In this document: positions 38,763 to 48,035 of the stretch, in pieces
Numbering within the stretch: position 1 is the first letter of the stretch
Layout of the letters: each line of letters starts with the position of its first letter
Source of the DNA: Bartonella sp. AR 15-3
Lineage (GTDB): Bacteria > Pseudomonadota > Alphaproteobacteria > Rhizobiales > Rhizobiaceae
Assembly: GCF_002022445.1 (NCBI RefSeq)
Contig: NZ_MUYE01000001.1
Coordinates: 558,001-622,000 of the forward strand
Reading direction: 5' to 3'
Length of the DNA stretch: 64,000 bases
Notes under the pieces: generated by a model
Seen by the model: only the letters and a program-made list of their open reading frames with translations
The model's database searches: none
Told to the model about the DNA's origin: nothing
Program-made: the position numbers and the translations under genes

Positions 38763-38847
38763 GCGGTCGTGGCGGAATTGGTAGACGCGCAGCGTTGAGG
38801 TCGCTGTGGGGCAACTCGTGGAAGTTCGAGTCTTCTCGACCGCACCA
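38763..38847 (+). tRNA. tRNA-Leu (anticodon GAG)
   Basis: Starts GCGGTCG, has a long variable arm (TGGGGCAACTCGTG region), anticodon arm CAGCG-TTGAGGT-CGCTG with GAG at 34-36, T arm AGTTCGAGTCT and end CGACCGC-A-CCA with encoded CCA. Length 85 nt, class II as expected for Leu. Confidence 0.95.
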
Positions 38848-39049
38848 TTTATATTTTTTGTGATTGATGTTTAAAATGCAGATAAAAGCTGTAATAGTGA
38901 GCATTAAGATGCGAATTGTGTACATTTTTTCTAATGTCTTATATAATTAATTGCTTTGTCGCAGGTTATTAGAAAACTGTATCTTGTGTTATTATTATAG
39001 GTACGAAATATGAGTTTTTGTTTATCTGATAAGATTAGGTAGTATTACA

Positions 39050-40231
39050 GTGAAAAATGTATTACTGTTAAAGCATTTAGTACTTTTTATTTGTGTTACT
39101 TTTTTGGTTGCGTGTGGTGGGTCGCGTGCTGTACTTTGGCATGGAATACATGCAACACCGTCTATGGTTGCTGCACAGCGAAAAGTTGAAAAACAAATTC
39201 TTCCAAAAGCTGTTATTCCAGTTTACGTTGCTACAAGTCGTATGATGCAGGATAATTATTCTCAGCCTTATGGAGCAGAACGGTCAAATAAAGTATATTA
39301 CAATCGTGTTGATATAGGAATTCCTCAACAACATGTGAAAGGTATGGTTGAGACAAATGCTTATAAGCCTAGTCATGATAAATATTTTGCAGCAGTTGCT
39401 TTGCAAAAATATGATAATAAAGAACAGTTTAAACAACAATTAAATATTGCGTTAGCAAAAAAAACAAAAGGAAAAAAAGAAATTTTTCTTTTTATTCATG
39501 GCTATAATAACAATTTTGCAGATGGTACATTCCGTACAGCTCAGTTCGCTTACGATTATTCTTTGAATGTTGTTAATGTGCATTATTCATGGCCTTCGGC
39601 TGGTGCAATACCTCTTTATATTTATGATCGTGATAGCGCTAATTTTGCGCGTGATGGACTGATAGAGCTTCTGATGACTATCAGTGAAACAGATGCTGAT
39701 AAGGTATCAATTATTGCACACTCTATGGGTAATTTCGTTACGATGGAAGCGTTTAGAACTCTAGCATTACAAGGAAAGTACAAGCTAATTCATCGTATTA
39801 CGAGTTTTTTAATGGCAGCGCCTGATATTGATTTTGATGTATTTGAGCGTCAACTTAATGATATTAAAATATTACCTCAACCCACAGCTATTTTGGTATC
39901 TCGTAAGGATAAAGCTCTTGCTATTTCAGGGCGCCTTACAGGTGGACATCCTCGTGTAGGAGATGGTTCAAATATTGAAATGTTATTGAAGAATGGAATA
40001 GCTATTCTTGATTTATCTAATATTGATGGTGGCGCGCATAATGTATTTGCATCATCACCAACATTAATGGCTCTATCTCGAGAAGGATCTTTAGCTTCAA
40101 CAATTATGCAAGGGACAGAATTGTCACCTCGTGAGGCGATTCTTGCTGATGGTCACAATATTTTAAAGAGAACAGCAGATTTTATTCTTTATACGCCTAT
40201 ACATCTCTTATCTCCATTAACTAATTATTAA
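39050..40231 (+). CDS. DUF900-family alpha/beta hydrolase lipoprotein
   Basis: The 393-residue product starts at GTG and has a lipoprotein signal with Cys22 after LFICVTFLVAC. The hydrolase part begins near residue 55 (IPVYVATSRM) and keeps IFLFIHGYNNNF, HYSWPSAG and the nucleophile elbow IIAHSMGNF, followed by an acid in SRKDKAL and a His in GGAHNVF. This is the esterase/lipase family COG4782. It is likely anchored in the envelope, facing the periplasm. The substrate is unknown. Unlike the hydrolase-like gene at 3156-4052, its catalytic serine is intact. Confidence 0.85.
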   Translation: MKNVLLLKHLVLFICVTFLVACGGSRAVLWHGIHATPSMVAAQRKVEKQILPKAVIPVYVATSRMMQDNYSQPYGAERSNKVYYNRVDIGIPQQHVKGMVETNAYKPSHDKYFAAVALQKYDNKEQFKQQLNIALAKKTKGKKEIFLFIHGYNNNFADGTFRTAQFAYDYSLNVVNVHYSWPSAGAIPLYIYDRDSANFARDGLIELLMTISETDADKVSIIAHSMGNFVTMEAFRTLALQGKYKLIHRITSFLMAAPDIDFDVFERQLNDIKILPQPTAILVSRKDKALAISGRLTGGHPRVGDGSNIEMLLKNGIAILDLSNIDGGAHNVFASSPTLMALSREGSLASTIMQGTELSPREAILADGHNILKRTADFILYTPIHLLSPLTNY

Positions 40232-40371
40232 ATATAAAAAATCAAATATAATAATTTAATATAAGTAAATTAGAAAAGAGGTTTTTTTAGCACTTTTTTT
40301 AGAATGATTCTATAGGATTTAAAATGAATAGTGGAATAAATGTATACAACTAATCACTGGGTAGAATTATA

Positions 40372-40887
40372 ATGGTTCAACAAAAATACTATACTAAGAC
40401 ACTTACATTAGTTGATTATTTATCTTATTCTGCAGTTAGATTATTAAATATTTATGCTATGCTTTTGAAAATAAAAAAAGCTAATATAAATGGAGCGCCA
40501 GATTTATTGCATAAAATTGATTCTACTAAACAGCAATTAGATGAAATAAGTTATGCTCTTGTTTTAGAATATCGCAAACGTCAAGAAAGCGAACATTTTT
40601 TAAAACAAATTTTAATATCAATCTCCGATCAAATTTTTTCACTTAATAATAGTTTTAAAGAAACTAGTCGTCTTTTATTCCAAGAAATACGAACGATTCA
40701 ATCACAAGTTCAGTATTTTTATGAAGGTGAAGAGAAACAACATTCATTAACTAATAATCAGGAAACGTCTTATTCTTCATCTAAAATTGATGATATTATT
40801 CAACAATTACAAAAGGCACGGCAGAATCTTGCTTTTGAGAATCCTCATCTCTTTGAAAATAATACTGCAGTTCAAAATAAAAACTAA
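40372..40887 (+). CDS. Hypothetical 171-residue helical protein
   Basis: I do not recognise this protein. It is predicted almost wholly helical and charged, with heptad-like stretches at about 47-75 (IDSTKQQLDEISYALVLEY) and 85-115 (ISDQIFSLNNSFKETSRLL), and a polar Asn/Gln-rich end. No signal peptide or membrane helix is evident. Base composition matches the flanking genes. Start ATG with GGG about 8 bases upstream. It stands between the DUF900 lipoprotein and a 640-base gap, so context gives no clue. A coiled-coil structural or secretion-related role would be speculation. Confidence 0.6.
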   Translation: MVQQKYYTKTLTLVDYLSYSAVRLLNIYAMLLKIKKANINGAPDLLHKIDSTKQQLDEISYALVLEYRKRQESEHFLKQILISISDQIFSLNNSFKETSRLLFQEIRTIQSQVQYFYEGEEKQHSLTNNQETSYSSSKIDDIIQQLQKARQNLAFENPHLFENNTAVQNKN

Positions 40888-41524
40888 AATGTATGATAAT
40901 TTAGTGCTTTATAAATAGTTTTGTAAATGGATTAAATTAGATAATGCCACTAAGGAAAGGCACATGAATTTCTTGTGTTTATTATTAAATAATTTGATAA
41001 GGAAGAAAAAAGATTTCATTAAACAAAAATGAGAAGCAGGAGTGTTGATATCGTTGAAAAAATAATTCTATAAGAGAAATTTAATAAAAAATATTATTAC
41101 CTTTATTATATTTAAAGATATTTTTATTTGATTCTTTAATTATAAGGGTTTGAGAAAAAATTTATTAAATCTTACATGAAATCATTAATACTGCAAAAAT
41201 TCTAATTTAAATTGATTGTGAAATCTAACTAAAGTTTATGTATTAACTATTTTATAGATTTAAGAACTAAAAATATAATCGTTTTTTCCCCTTTTAGAAA
41301 ATTTATTCTAAGGTTAAAAGAAATTCTTTATGCTTATCAAAGATAAAAGGATTTGCAAAAGCTCCGCACTTTCCTTTTATCTATTTTAAATTATAACTAT
41401 AAGCAATATAGATAGTTGTAATATTCAAAAAAATATAAACTATCTAGCCTTTAGTTCTAGCAATTTTATGAAGAAAAAAAAATCTTCTATAGTGCTCTCG
41501 TATATTTTAATTAAATAAGTTAAA
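40888..41524. other. AT-rich intergenic region with one inverted repeat
   Basis: About 640 bases without a credible gene. Only the 11-base inverted repeat at 41341-41382 stands out; it is listed separately. Confidence 0.5.
41341..41382. repeat. Inverted repeat, 11-base arms
   Basis: AGATAAAAGGA (41341-41351) is the exact complement of TCCTTTTATCT (41372-41382), separated by 20 bases that include TGC/GCA. It lies in the convergent gap between the 171-residue gene and the amidase gene and may be a terminator or part of an old repeat. Confidence 0.5.
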
Positions 41525-42307
41525 TTATTTTGATGGGAAATATTTTTCTACCAATGCATAAATAATTGCTGCGGTTTCAGTATCCAAAATTCCATCATAA
41601 TTTTTTGGACGAAAATGAAGCTGAAACGCTATAATCAAGTTTTTATACCCGCTTTCAGTATTTGCAGTTGAAGTATCATATCCATACTTTTTCAGTTTAG
41701 CTATGACTTCTGTTTTTGCTTTTATAAATGATGAAAGATTTTTAGCAAATTCTTTTTGATAAGCATATTTTTGTTCTTCATCATACCATGCTCCTATACC
41801 TGCATCATAAAGTTTTTTCCACGGAAAAGCCGCACCTGGATCTATTTTTCTTCCAAGAGCAATATCACTATGGCCAACAACATTAGTTGGTGAAATATTT
41901 GGATAACGTTGAAGAATATTAAATGTAAGTTCTTTAATTGCATCAATTTGCTTTGGGTGAAAAGGTGGAAATGTAAATTTTCCGTTATTATCGGTTGCTA
42001 GATTGACTGTTTCAATTCCAATAGATGTATCATTTAGATTGTTACGTCCAGCCCATGAACTAACACCAGCATGCCATGCACGCTCATTTTCATCTACCAA
42101 ATTAAAAATGCGCACATCTTTAAAACCTGCATCCATGTAAGTCTGTTCTGAAGGATCAGGAACAAGATAATGGGCGCTGACTGAGGGTCCTGTAAGAGTT
42201 GCAACAGATGATTTAAAGTTGGCTGCAGTGTAATGCATTACTAGAAAACGAACTCGACGATTAAAGCCCTGTACAGTACGATAGCTATTATAATCAATTT
42301 TATACAT
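41525..42307 (-). CDS. N-acetylmuramoyl-L-alanine amidase (amidase_2) with peptidoglycan-binding tail
   Basis: The 260-residue product has an AmpD/AmiD-type amidase_2 domain: zinc His25 in FLVMHYTAANF, SAHYLVPD, AWHAGVSSWAGRNNLND, SIGIETVN, and the second zinc site in VVGHSDIALGRKIDPG. Residues about 195-257 form a PG_binding_1-like domain (LKKYGYD, IIAFQLHFRP, GILDTETAAII). E. coli AmiD is a lipoprotein with this architecture, but I see no signal peptide or lipobox here, so it is cytoplasmic or exported by other means. It would cut the peptide from muramic acid, probably in muropeptide recycling. It stands alone between two AT-rich gaps. Confidence 0.88.
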   Translation of the reverse strand: MYKIDYNSYRTVQGFNRRVRFLVMHYTAANFKSSVATLTGPSVSAHYLVPDPSEQTYMDAGFKDVRIFNLVDENERAWHAGVSSWAGRNNLNDTSIGIETVNLATDNNGKFTFPPFHPKQIDAIKELTFNILQRYPNISPTNVVGHSDIALGRKIDPGAAFPWKKLYDAGIGAWYDEEQKYAYQKEFAKNLSSFIKAKTEVIAKLKKYGYDTSTANTESGYKNLIIAFQLHFRPKNYDGILDTETAAIIYALVEKYFPSK

Positions 42308-43092
42308 AATAAATCCCCTTTTATTTAATCTTTAAACTATAGCATAATAATTATTAAAAAACTTATTAAATAAATTTAATACTTTTGTTATTATAATAAT
42401 AAATTTTATTTATAGATAAAAGAAACAAATTTTTTTATATTTATTATTAAGAATAACATATTAATAAATATTATGTAGTTGATAGAAAAAAGCGAGAAAC
42501 ATATGAAAAAGTAATTTAATAATATATTTAAAATTCTATTTAGAATTATTATTTATAATTTATGAAGATAAATTGTTTTTATTACTTTAAGGCTATTGTA
42601 TAGATTTAAAATCCAGATAATTCATATGCATGTTAATATTTAGCAATTTCAGTTATTCTCTTAAGATATATGTGTTTTAAATTAAGAAGAGATTAAAAAT
42701 TGAGGATGATTATGACACTAATATGATTTGTATTTGATTTGAGAATTATTCTGTGTAGGTGAATAGATTGCTTATTTTGAGATTCTTGCTGATTAGAAAT
42801 ATTTGATGTAATAGTAAAAATAGCCTTAGGTGCTCAGACTTATTTGTTAACTAATATAAAACTTTAATGCTGCTTAACATATAATTATAAACTGACTTAC
42901 TTAGATTAAATATTTCTTGTACATTGCTTTATAATATTTAATTTATATAAAAAGTAAAATAATTAAAAGTATTATTAAGTATTTTTTTATTTTTGATATA
43001 TATATAATGTTATTATTATTTTAATAATAATTTTTTGTAAACTAATCAAAACTCAGATATCAAATTTTGTATAATTTAAAGAGAGGTATGTT
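42308..43092. other. AT-rich intergenic region between amidase and glpD genes
   Basis: About 785 bases, very AT-rich, with no recognised gene, tRNA or strong repeat. It carries the amidase promoter at its left end. Its length suggests a gene lost by decay. Confidence 0.5.
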
Positions 43093-44613
43093 TTATCCAT
43101 TTTCTTTTACACTTTTTATATAGTTAGCAAGAGCGTCAGTTTCTTGTTTAGTAAAAAAAAGGCCAAGTTTTGAACGGCGCCATAATATATCTTCACATGT
43201 TTTTGCCCATTCTTTTTTCATTAACCATTTCACTTCTATTTCATAAAGCCCATGTCCAAAATATTTTCCTTTATCCACATTCCCATTCGCAAATATTATA
43301 AATGTCTCTAAGCCATAGGAACGAGCAAGCCTACGGCAAGTAAAAGCATCTAAATCTGGAAGTAAAGCAGAAATTCTCTTTTCAATCAGGTCTAATCTAT
43401 TATATGGAAAATCACCTCCAGGGAGTACAGAATTCATTGTCCATGGTCCTTTCTTAGAACCAAGCGCTTTTTCAATAAATTTCATTGCATCTTCAGCCAA
43501 TATGCGATAGGTCGTTATTTTCCCACCATACAGATTAAGAATTTTGGGTGTATTTTCTATTCCTATTTCTTTTAGGACATAATCACGCGTTATTTCTTGA
43601 GCTATTGAAGTACCATCATCATAAAGAGGACGAACACCCGAATAGGTCCATATAATGCTATCACGCAATATCGGTTGCGTGAAATATTCATTTGCTACTG
43701 CACAAATATAATCGATTTCTTCATCACTAATAGATACATCAGTAAGATTACCTTGATAATCACAATCTGTTGTTCCGATTAATGTGAATTCTTCCTGATA
43801 TGGAATAGCGAAAATAACACGATTATCGCTATTTTGTAAAATATAAGCGCGATTATACGTGTCAAGTTTTGGGACCAAAATATGGGATCCTTTAACAAGC
43901 CGGATAGGTGGAAGTTCTGTAGAATTTAAAACATTCTCTAAAACATGATTAATCCAAGGGCCAACCATATTTGCAACATAAGAAGCTGTAACGCAATATT
44001 TTTTATCACTTAATTTGTCATGAAGAGTAATAAGCCATTTGTTCTCTTCTATTGTTAAGGATAGAACTTCTGTTCGTACTTTTATATCAGCCCCCCATTT
44101 TTCTGCATCTCGTGCATTAGCAATGACCAAGCGAGCATCATCTACTATTGCATCAGAATATTCAAAACCTTTATGATATTTTTTTTTAAGAGAGGTGCAA
44201 AAATTTTTTGAAAAGTCAATCATTCTGGTACGCTGAAATATTTGATTCCAACCACCAAGATAATCATAAATAAAAAGTCCTAAACGTAATATCCAAGAAG
44301 ACCGTAATTTTTTATGATAAGGTAGGATAAAGCGTACAGGATGTACAATGTGTGGAGCCATACGGCAAATAATTTCACGTTCTTTCAATGCTTTACTAAC
44401 TAATCTGAATTCATAGTGTTCAAGATAACGAAGACCACCATGAATAAGCTTTGTTGATGCACTTGATGTACCCGATGCAAGATCATTCATCTCAGCTAAT
44501 CCAACACTAAATCCACGACCAGCTGCATCTCTGGCTACTCCGCATCCATTTATTCCGCCACCAATAATAAATAGATCGTAATGCGTGGTGGCTTTCATTG
44601 TCTTTTTTTCCAT
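43093..44613 (-). CDS. glpD: Aerobic glycerol-3-phosphate dehydrogenase
   Basis: The 506-residue flavoprotein oxidises glycerol-3-phosphate to dihydroxyacetone phosphate at the membrane. The FAD site is DLFIIGGGINGCGVARDAAGRG; TSSASTKLIHGGLRYLEHYEF, VKGSHILVP and GVRPLYDDG are typical GlpD blocks. The start may be either the ATG at 44613 or the ATG five codons on (MKATTHYD). No glpK, glpF or repressor gene is adjacent. Confidence 0.94.
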   Translation of the reverse strand: MEKKTMKATTHYDLFIIGGGINGCGVARDAAGRGFSVGLAEMNDLASGTSSASTKLIHGGLRYLEHYEFRLVSKALKEREIICRMAPHIVHPVRFILPYHKKLRSSWILRLGLFIYDYLGGWNQIFQRTRMIDFSKNFCTSLKKKYHKGFEYSDAIVDDARLVIANARDAEKWGADIKVRTEVLSLTIEENKWLITLHDKLSDKKYCVTASYVANMVGPWINHVLENVLNSTELPPIRLVKGSHILVPKLDTYNRAYILQNSDNRVIFAIPYQEEFTLIGTTDCDYQGNLTDVSISDEEIDYICAVANEYFTQPILRDSIIWTYSGVRPLYDDGTSIAQEITRDYVLKEIGIENTPKILNLYGGKITTYRILAEDAMKFIEKALGSKKGPWTMNSVLPGGDFPYNRLDLIEKRISALLPDLDAFTCRRLARSYGLETFIIFANGNVDKGKYFGHGLYEIEVKWLMKKEWAKTCEDILWRRSKLGLFFTKQETDALANYIKSVKENG

Positions 44614-44861
44614 ATTAAGTTGGCTTTACAGGAGTTAATGGTGTCAATATTTGAGTGATCAAGATAAGTATTTTATAGCAAATATTGGCATATTTTTTTT
44701 AATAAAAAAATATGCATGAAAATATTCTATATATTAGATAATAAAAACAGGCTTTCATAATTTGCTAAATTATATATTATAATTTAAATGGTTTGTTGCA
44801 TAAATATGATACTTGATCATATAAGTTTATAAACACTTAAGCCAAATACAAAGATAGATAA

Positions 44862-45731
44862 ATGATCGATCGAGCTCAATATTTTGAATTACCATTCATG
44901 AAATTTTTTTTAATAGCGATCGTATTGAGTGTTTTTACGTACTCTTTTTTATCATATGCGCAAACAAACGAACAAATATCAAATAATCTGACTATAGAAA
45001 ATCTTAAAATACAACTTCTGGAAGATTCTGCTTTTTTATCGAAGCTTAGAGAGAAAAGCACAAAAAATATCAATGATGATCATATTCGAGAGATTATAAG
45101 AGGCTATCTACTTAATAATCCGGAGATTATGATTGAAATGCAACTTATCCTTCAAGAAAAATTTGAGCAGCGTCGCCAACAGGAAGCGCAAAAACAAGCT
45201 GAAATTATTAAGTTATTAGAAAAGGAAATTTTTCAATCTCCTTATGATGCCGTTTTAGGAAATCCAAATGGCAAAATAGTGCTTGTTGAATTTTTTGACT
45301 ACAATTGTGGACATTGTAAACGTTCCTATTCCGATTTAATAAGCCTAACACGAGAATACTCAGATCTACGAATAGTTATCAAAGATTTACCAATTTTAGG
45401 GTCTGATTCCATAGAAACACATATTATTGCATATGTTTTTAGAAAACTCTTTCCAGAGAAGTATTTGCAGTTTCATAAAAAACTTTTAATGAGCCAAGGT
45501 CGTACAAATGAAGCTAAGGCTATAAAAATAGCAGTTTCTTTAGGAGCAAATGAAAAAGAACTACGTAATGCAATGCAAAACTCAAACTTACAGAAATTCT
45601 TTCAAGAGAATATTCAAATTGCTTCTGCCTTGAATATCAATGGTGCTCCCGCTTATATTATTGGAGATAAAATATTTATTGGAGCTGTGGAAAAAAATAT
45701 TTTGCAAGCAGCAATAGAAAATGCACAATAG
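44862..45731 (+). CDS. DsbA-family thiol:disulfide oxidoreductase (Com1-like)
   Basis: The 289-residue product (or 277 from ATG 44898) has an N-terminal export signal: MKFFLIAIVLSVFTYSFLSYAQ starting at Met13, which favours the downstream start. A helical N-terminal region (about 40-120) precedes a thioredoxin-like domain with the active site Cys149-Gly-His-Cys152 in FFDYNCGHCKRS and the cis-Pro loop NINGAPAYIIGD. It should act in the periplasm on disulfide formation or isomerisation. In rhizobial relatives aroQ usually lies between such a gene and accB; here the 216-base gap holds no aroQ. Confidence 0.88.
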   Translation: MIDRAQYFELPFMKFFLIAIVLSVFTYSFLSYAQTNEQISNNLTIENLKIQLLEDSAFLSKLREKSTKNINDDHIREIIRGYLLNNPEIMIEMQLILQEKFEQRRQQEAQKQAEIIKLLEKEIFQSPYDAVLGNPNGKIVLVEFFDYNCGHCKRSYSDLISLTREYSDLRIVIKDLPILGSDSIETHIIAYVFRKLFPEKYLQFHKKLLMSQGRTNEAKAIKIAVSLGANEKELRNAMQNSNLQKFFQENIQIASALNINGAPAYIIGDKIFIGAVEKNILQAAIENAQ

Positions 45732-45947
45732 ACTTTTCTTTTCTCAATTAGATTCTTGAAAAATACATCAATATATTGATTCTTTAATTTTTTGTTAACA
45801 GATTTATAAATGTAGATTTGTATCGCAGATTAATTTAATTACAATGTGTACATAATAATTAGGAAAAGTTTCATTAAAATTTAAAAGATATTTAGTCATA
45901 AGGATAGTAAGTACTAGCAATTTTATCGGTCAAGGAGTTGGAATAAA

Positions 45948-46430
45948 ATGGCAACAAAAAAAACAGATATTAACCAATATACTGGGATTGATACAGCAAT
46001 TATCCGTGACCTTGCTGAAATTTTGAATGATACAAATTTGACCAATATTGAAATTGAACAAGGTGGAGTTCGAATTTGTGTAGCGCGACAAAACACATCT
46101 TCTTCTGAACAAACAGTTTATGCACCTATTTCTGGCTCTACAGTAGTTCCTTCTTCACTTGCAGAAACTGAAGATTCTACAAAAAAAGAGAAATCAAAAA
46201 ATGAAGTACTATCTCCAATGGTTGGTACAGCATATCTTGCTCCTGCACCAGGTACACAACCTTTTGTAAAAGTAGGGCAAAGTGTCTCTAAAGGTCAGAC
46301 CTTACTGATTATTGAAGCAATGAAAACTATGAATCAAATTTCATCGCCGCATGCAGGTACTGTAACTGCTATTTTAGTTGAAGATGGTCAACCAGTTGAA
46401 TTTGACGAACCACTTATTATAGTTGAATAA
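45948..46430 (+). CDS. accB: Biotin carboxyl carrier protein of acetyl-CoA carboxylase
   Basis: The 160-residue carrier has an N-terminal helical domain, a Ser/Thr-rich linker (about 47-85) and a biotinyl domain whose acceptor is Lys126 in [11 protein letters not shown]. It brings carboxybiotin from AccC to the transferase for malonyl-CoA synthesis. GGAG lies upstream of the ATG. accC follows after 15 bases, so the two form an operon. Confidence 0.95.
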   Translation: MATKKTDINQYTGIDTAIIRDLAEILNDTNLTNIEIEQGGVRICVARQNTSSSEQTVYAPISGSTVVPSSLAETEDSTKKEKSKNEVLSPMVGTAYLAPAPGTQPFVKVGQSVSKGQTLLIIEAMKTMNQISSPHAGTVTAILVEDGQPVEFDEPLIIVE

Positions 46431-46445
46431 AGCGGAGGGATAGCT

Positions 46446-47803
46446 ATGATTCAAAAAATCCTCATTGCTAATCGAGGAGAAATTGCTCTTCGCATTCTGC
46501 GAGCGTGTAAAGAACTTGGGATTAAAACCGTAGCTATTCATTCAACTGCTGATGCTGATGCTATGCACGTTCGACTTGCTGATGAAAGTGTATGTATTGG
46601 TCCTCCACAGTCTCGCGATTCTTATTTAAATATTTATCAGATTATTTCGGCCTGTGAAATTACAGGAGCGGACGCTGTTCATCCAGGTTATGGATTTCTC
46701 TCTGAAAATGCAAAGTTTGCAGATGTATTGGAAGCTCATAATATTACATTTATTGGTCCAACAGCAGCACATATTCGTATTATGGGTGATAAAATAGAAG
46801 CTAAAAAAACTGCTAAGGACCTTGGTATCCCCGTCGTCCCAGGCTCTAATGAGGCTATAGTTGAAGAAAAAGAAGCTTTACGCATTGCTAATGAAATTGG
46901 CTATCCAGTTATTATTAAAGCTTCTGCAGGCGGTGGTGGACGCGGTATGAAAGTTGTTCATTCCGAACAAAAACTTTTAACAGCTCTCAAAACAGCACGT
47001 TCAGAAGCTAACGCTGCTTTTAATGATGATTCAGTTTATATTGAAAAATATCTAGAGAAACCACGTCATATTGAAATTCAGGTCATAGGTGATGGAGCTG
47101 GTAATGCTATACACTTAGGAGAACGTGATTGTTCACTTCAACGGCGCCACCAAAAAGTATGGGAAGAAGCGACTTCACCTGTACTTAATGAAACTGAGCG
47201 GAAAAAAATTGGTAATATTGTTGCAAATGCCTGCGCGAAGCTCCGATATCGTGGGGCGGGTACCATTGAATTTCTTTACGAAAATGGTGAATTCTATTTT
47301 ATTGAGATGAATACCCGTTTACAAGTTGAACATCCTGTAACTGAAGCAATTACAGGTATAGATTTGGTTCATGAACAAATTCATATTGCATCTGGTTTAG
47401 GGCTTTCAGTTACCCAAAAAGATATCCATTTTTCTGGTCATGCCATTGAATGCCGTATTAATGCTGAAGACCCAATTAATTTTATACCATCTCCAGGACT
47501 TATTACCCATTTTCACACACCTGGGGATTAGGAGTTCGTGTTGATTCAGGAGCTTATTCAGGTTATCGTATTCCTCCCTATTACGATAGCTTAATCGGAA
47601 AACTGATTGTTCATGGTCGTACACGTTTGGAATGTATGATGCGTTTACGGCGTGCTTTAAGTGAGTTTGTGGTTGATGGGATTAAAACTACATTACCTTT
47701 ATTTTGTGATCTTATTGACAATCAAGACATTGCTAATGGTAATTATGATATACATTGGTTAGAAAAATATCTTTCTGATAAATTAGTCTCTTCCGACTTA
47801 TAA
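46446..47803 (+). pseudogene. accC: Biotin carboxylase gene accC with a single-base frameshift
   Basis: The first frame codes for 361 residues of an ordinary biotin carboxylase: [17 protein letters not shown], the ATP-grasp [10 protein letters not shown] loop, [15 protein letters not shown] and [14 protein letters not shown]. It stops at TAG 47529-47531 directly after HFHTPGD. The family sequence goes on as [11 protein letters not shown]; one extra G in the run GGGG at 47523-47526 restores the frame. The next frame then continues without a break as [44 protein letters not shown] and HWLEKYL to TAA 47801-47803. The repaired length of 452 residues is normal. accC is normally essential, so a sequencing error in a homopolymer is the first explanation; recoding or a second copy are alternatives. 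Confidence 0.85.
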
Positions 47804-47959
47804 ATAGTAAGTTTATATATAAAACTTGTTTATCAATATAAATATCAGTAAAGCATCCAAATAATTTGGCTTAGGTATATATATTTATAACATATAAACT
47901 ACATTTATCATTTTTTATTTGCCTTTTTATGAGTTTATGCTATTTCCAATATATGGCAT

Positions 47960-48035
<76 letters not shown>

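Noticed and set aside
47125-47310. Alternative frame inside accC as an independent gene
   Set aside because: Lies within well-conserved accC coding sequence in another frame.
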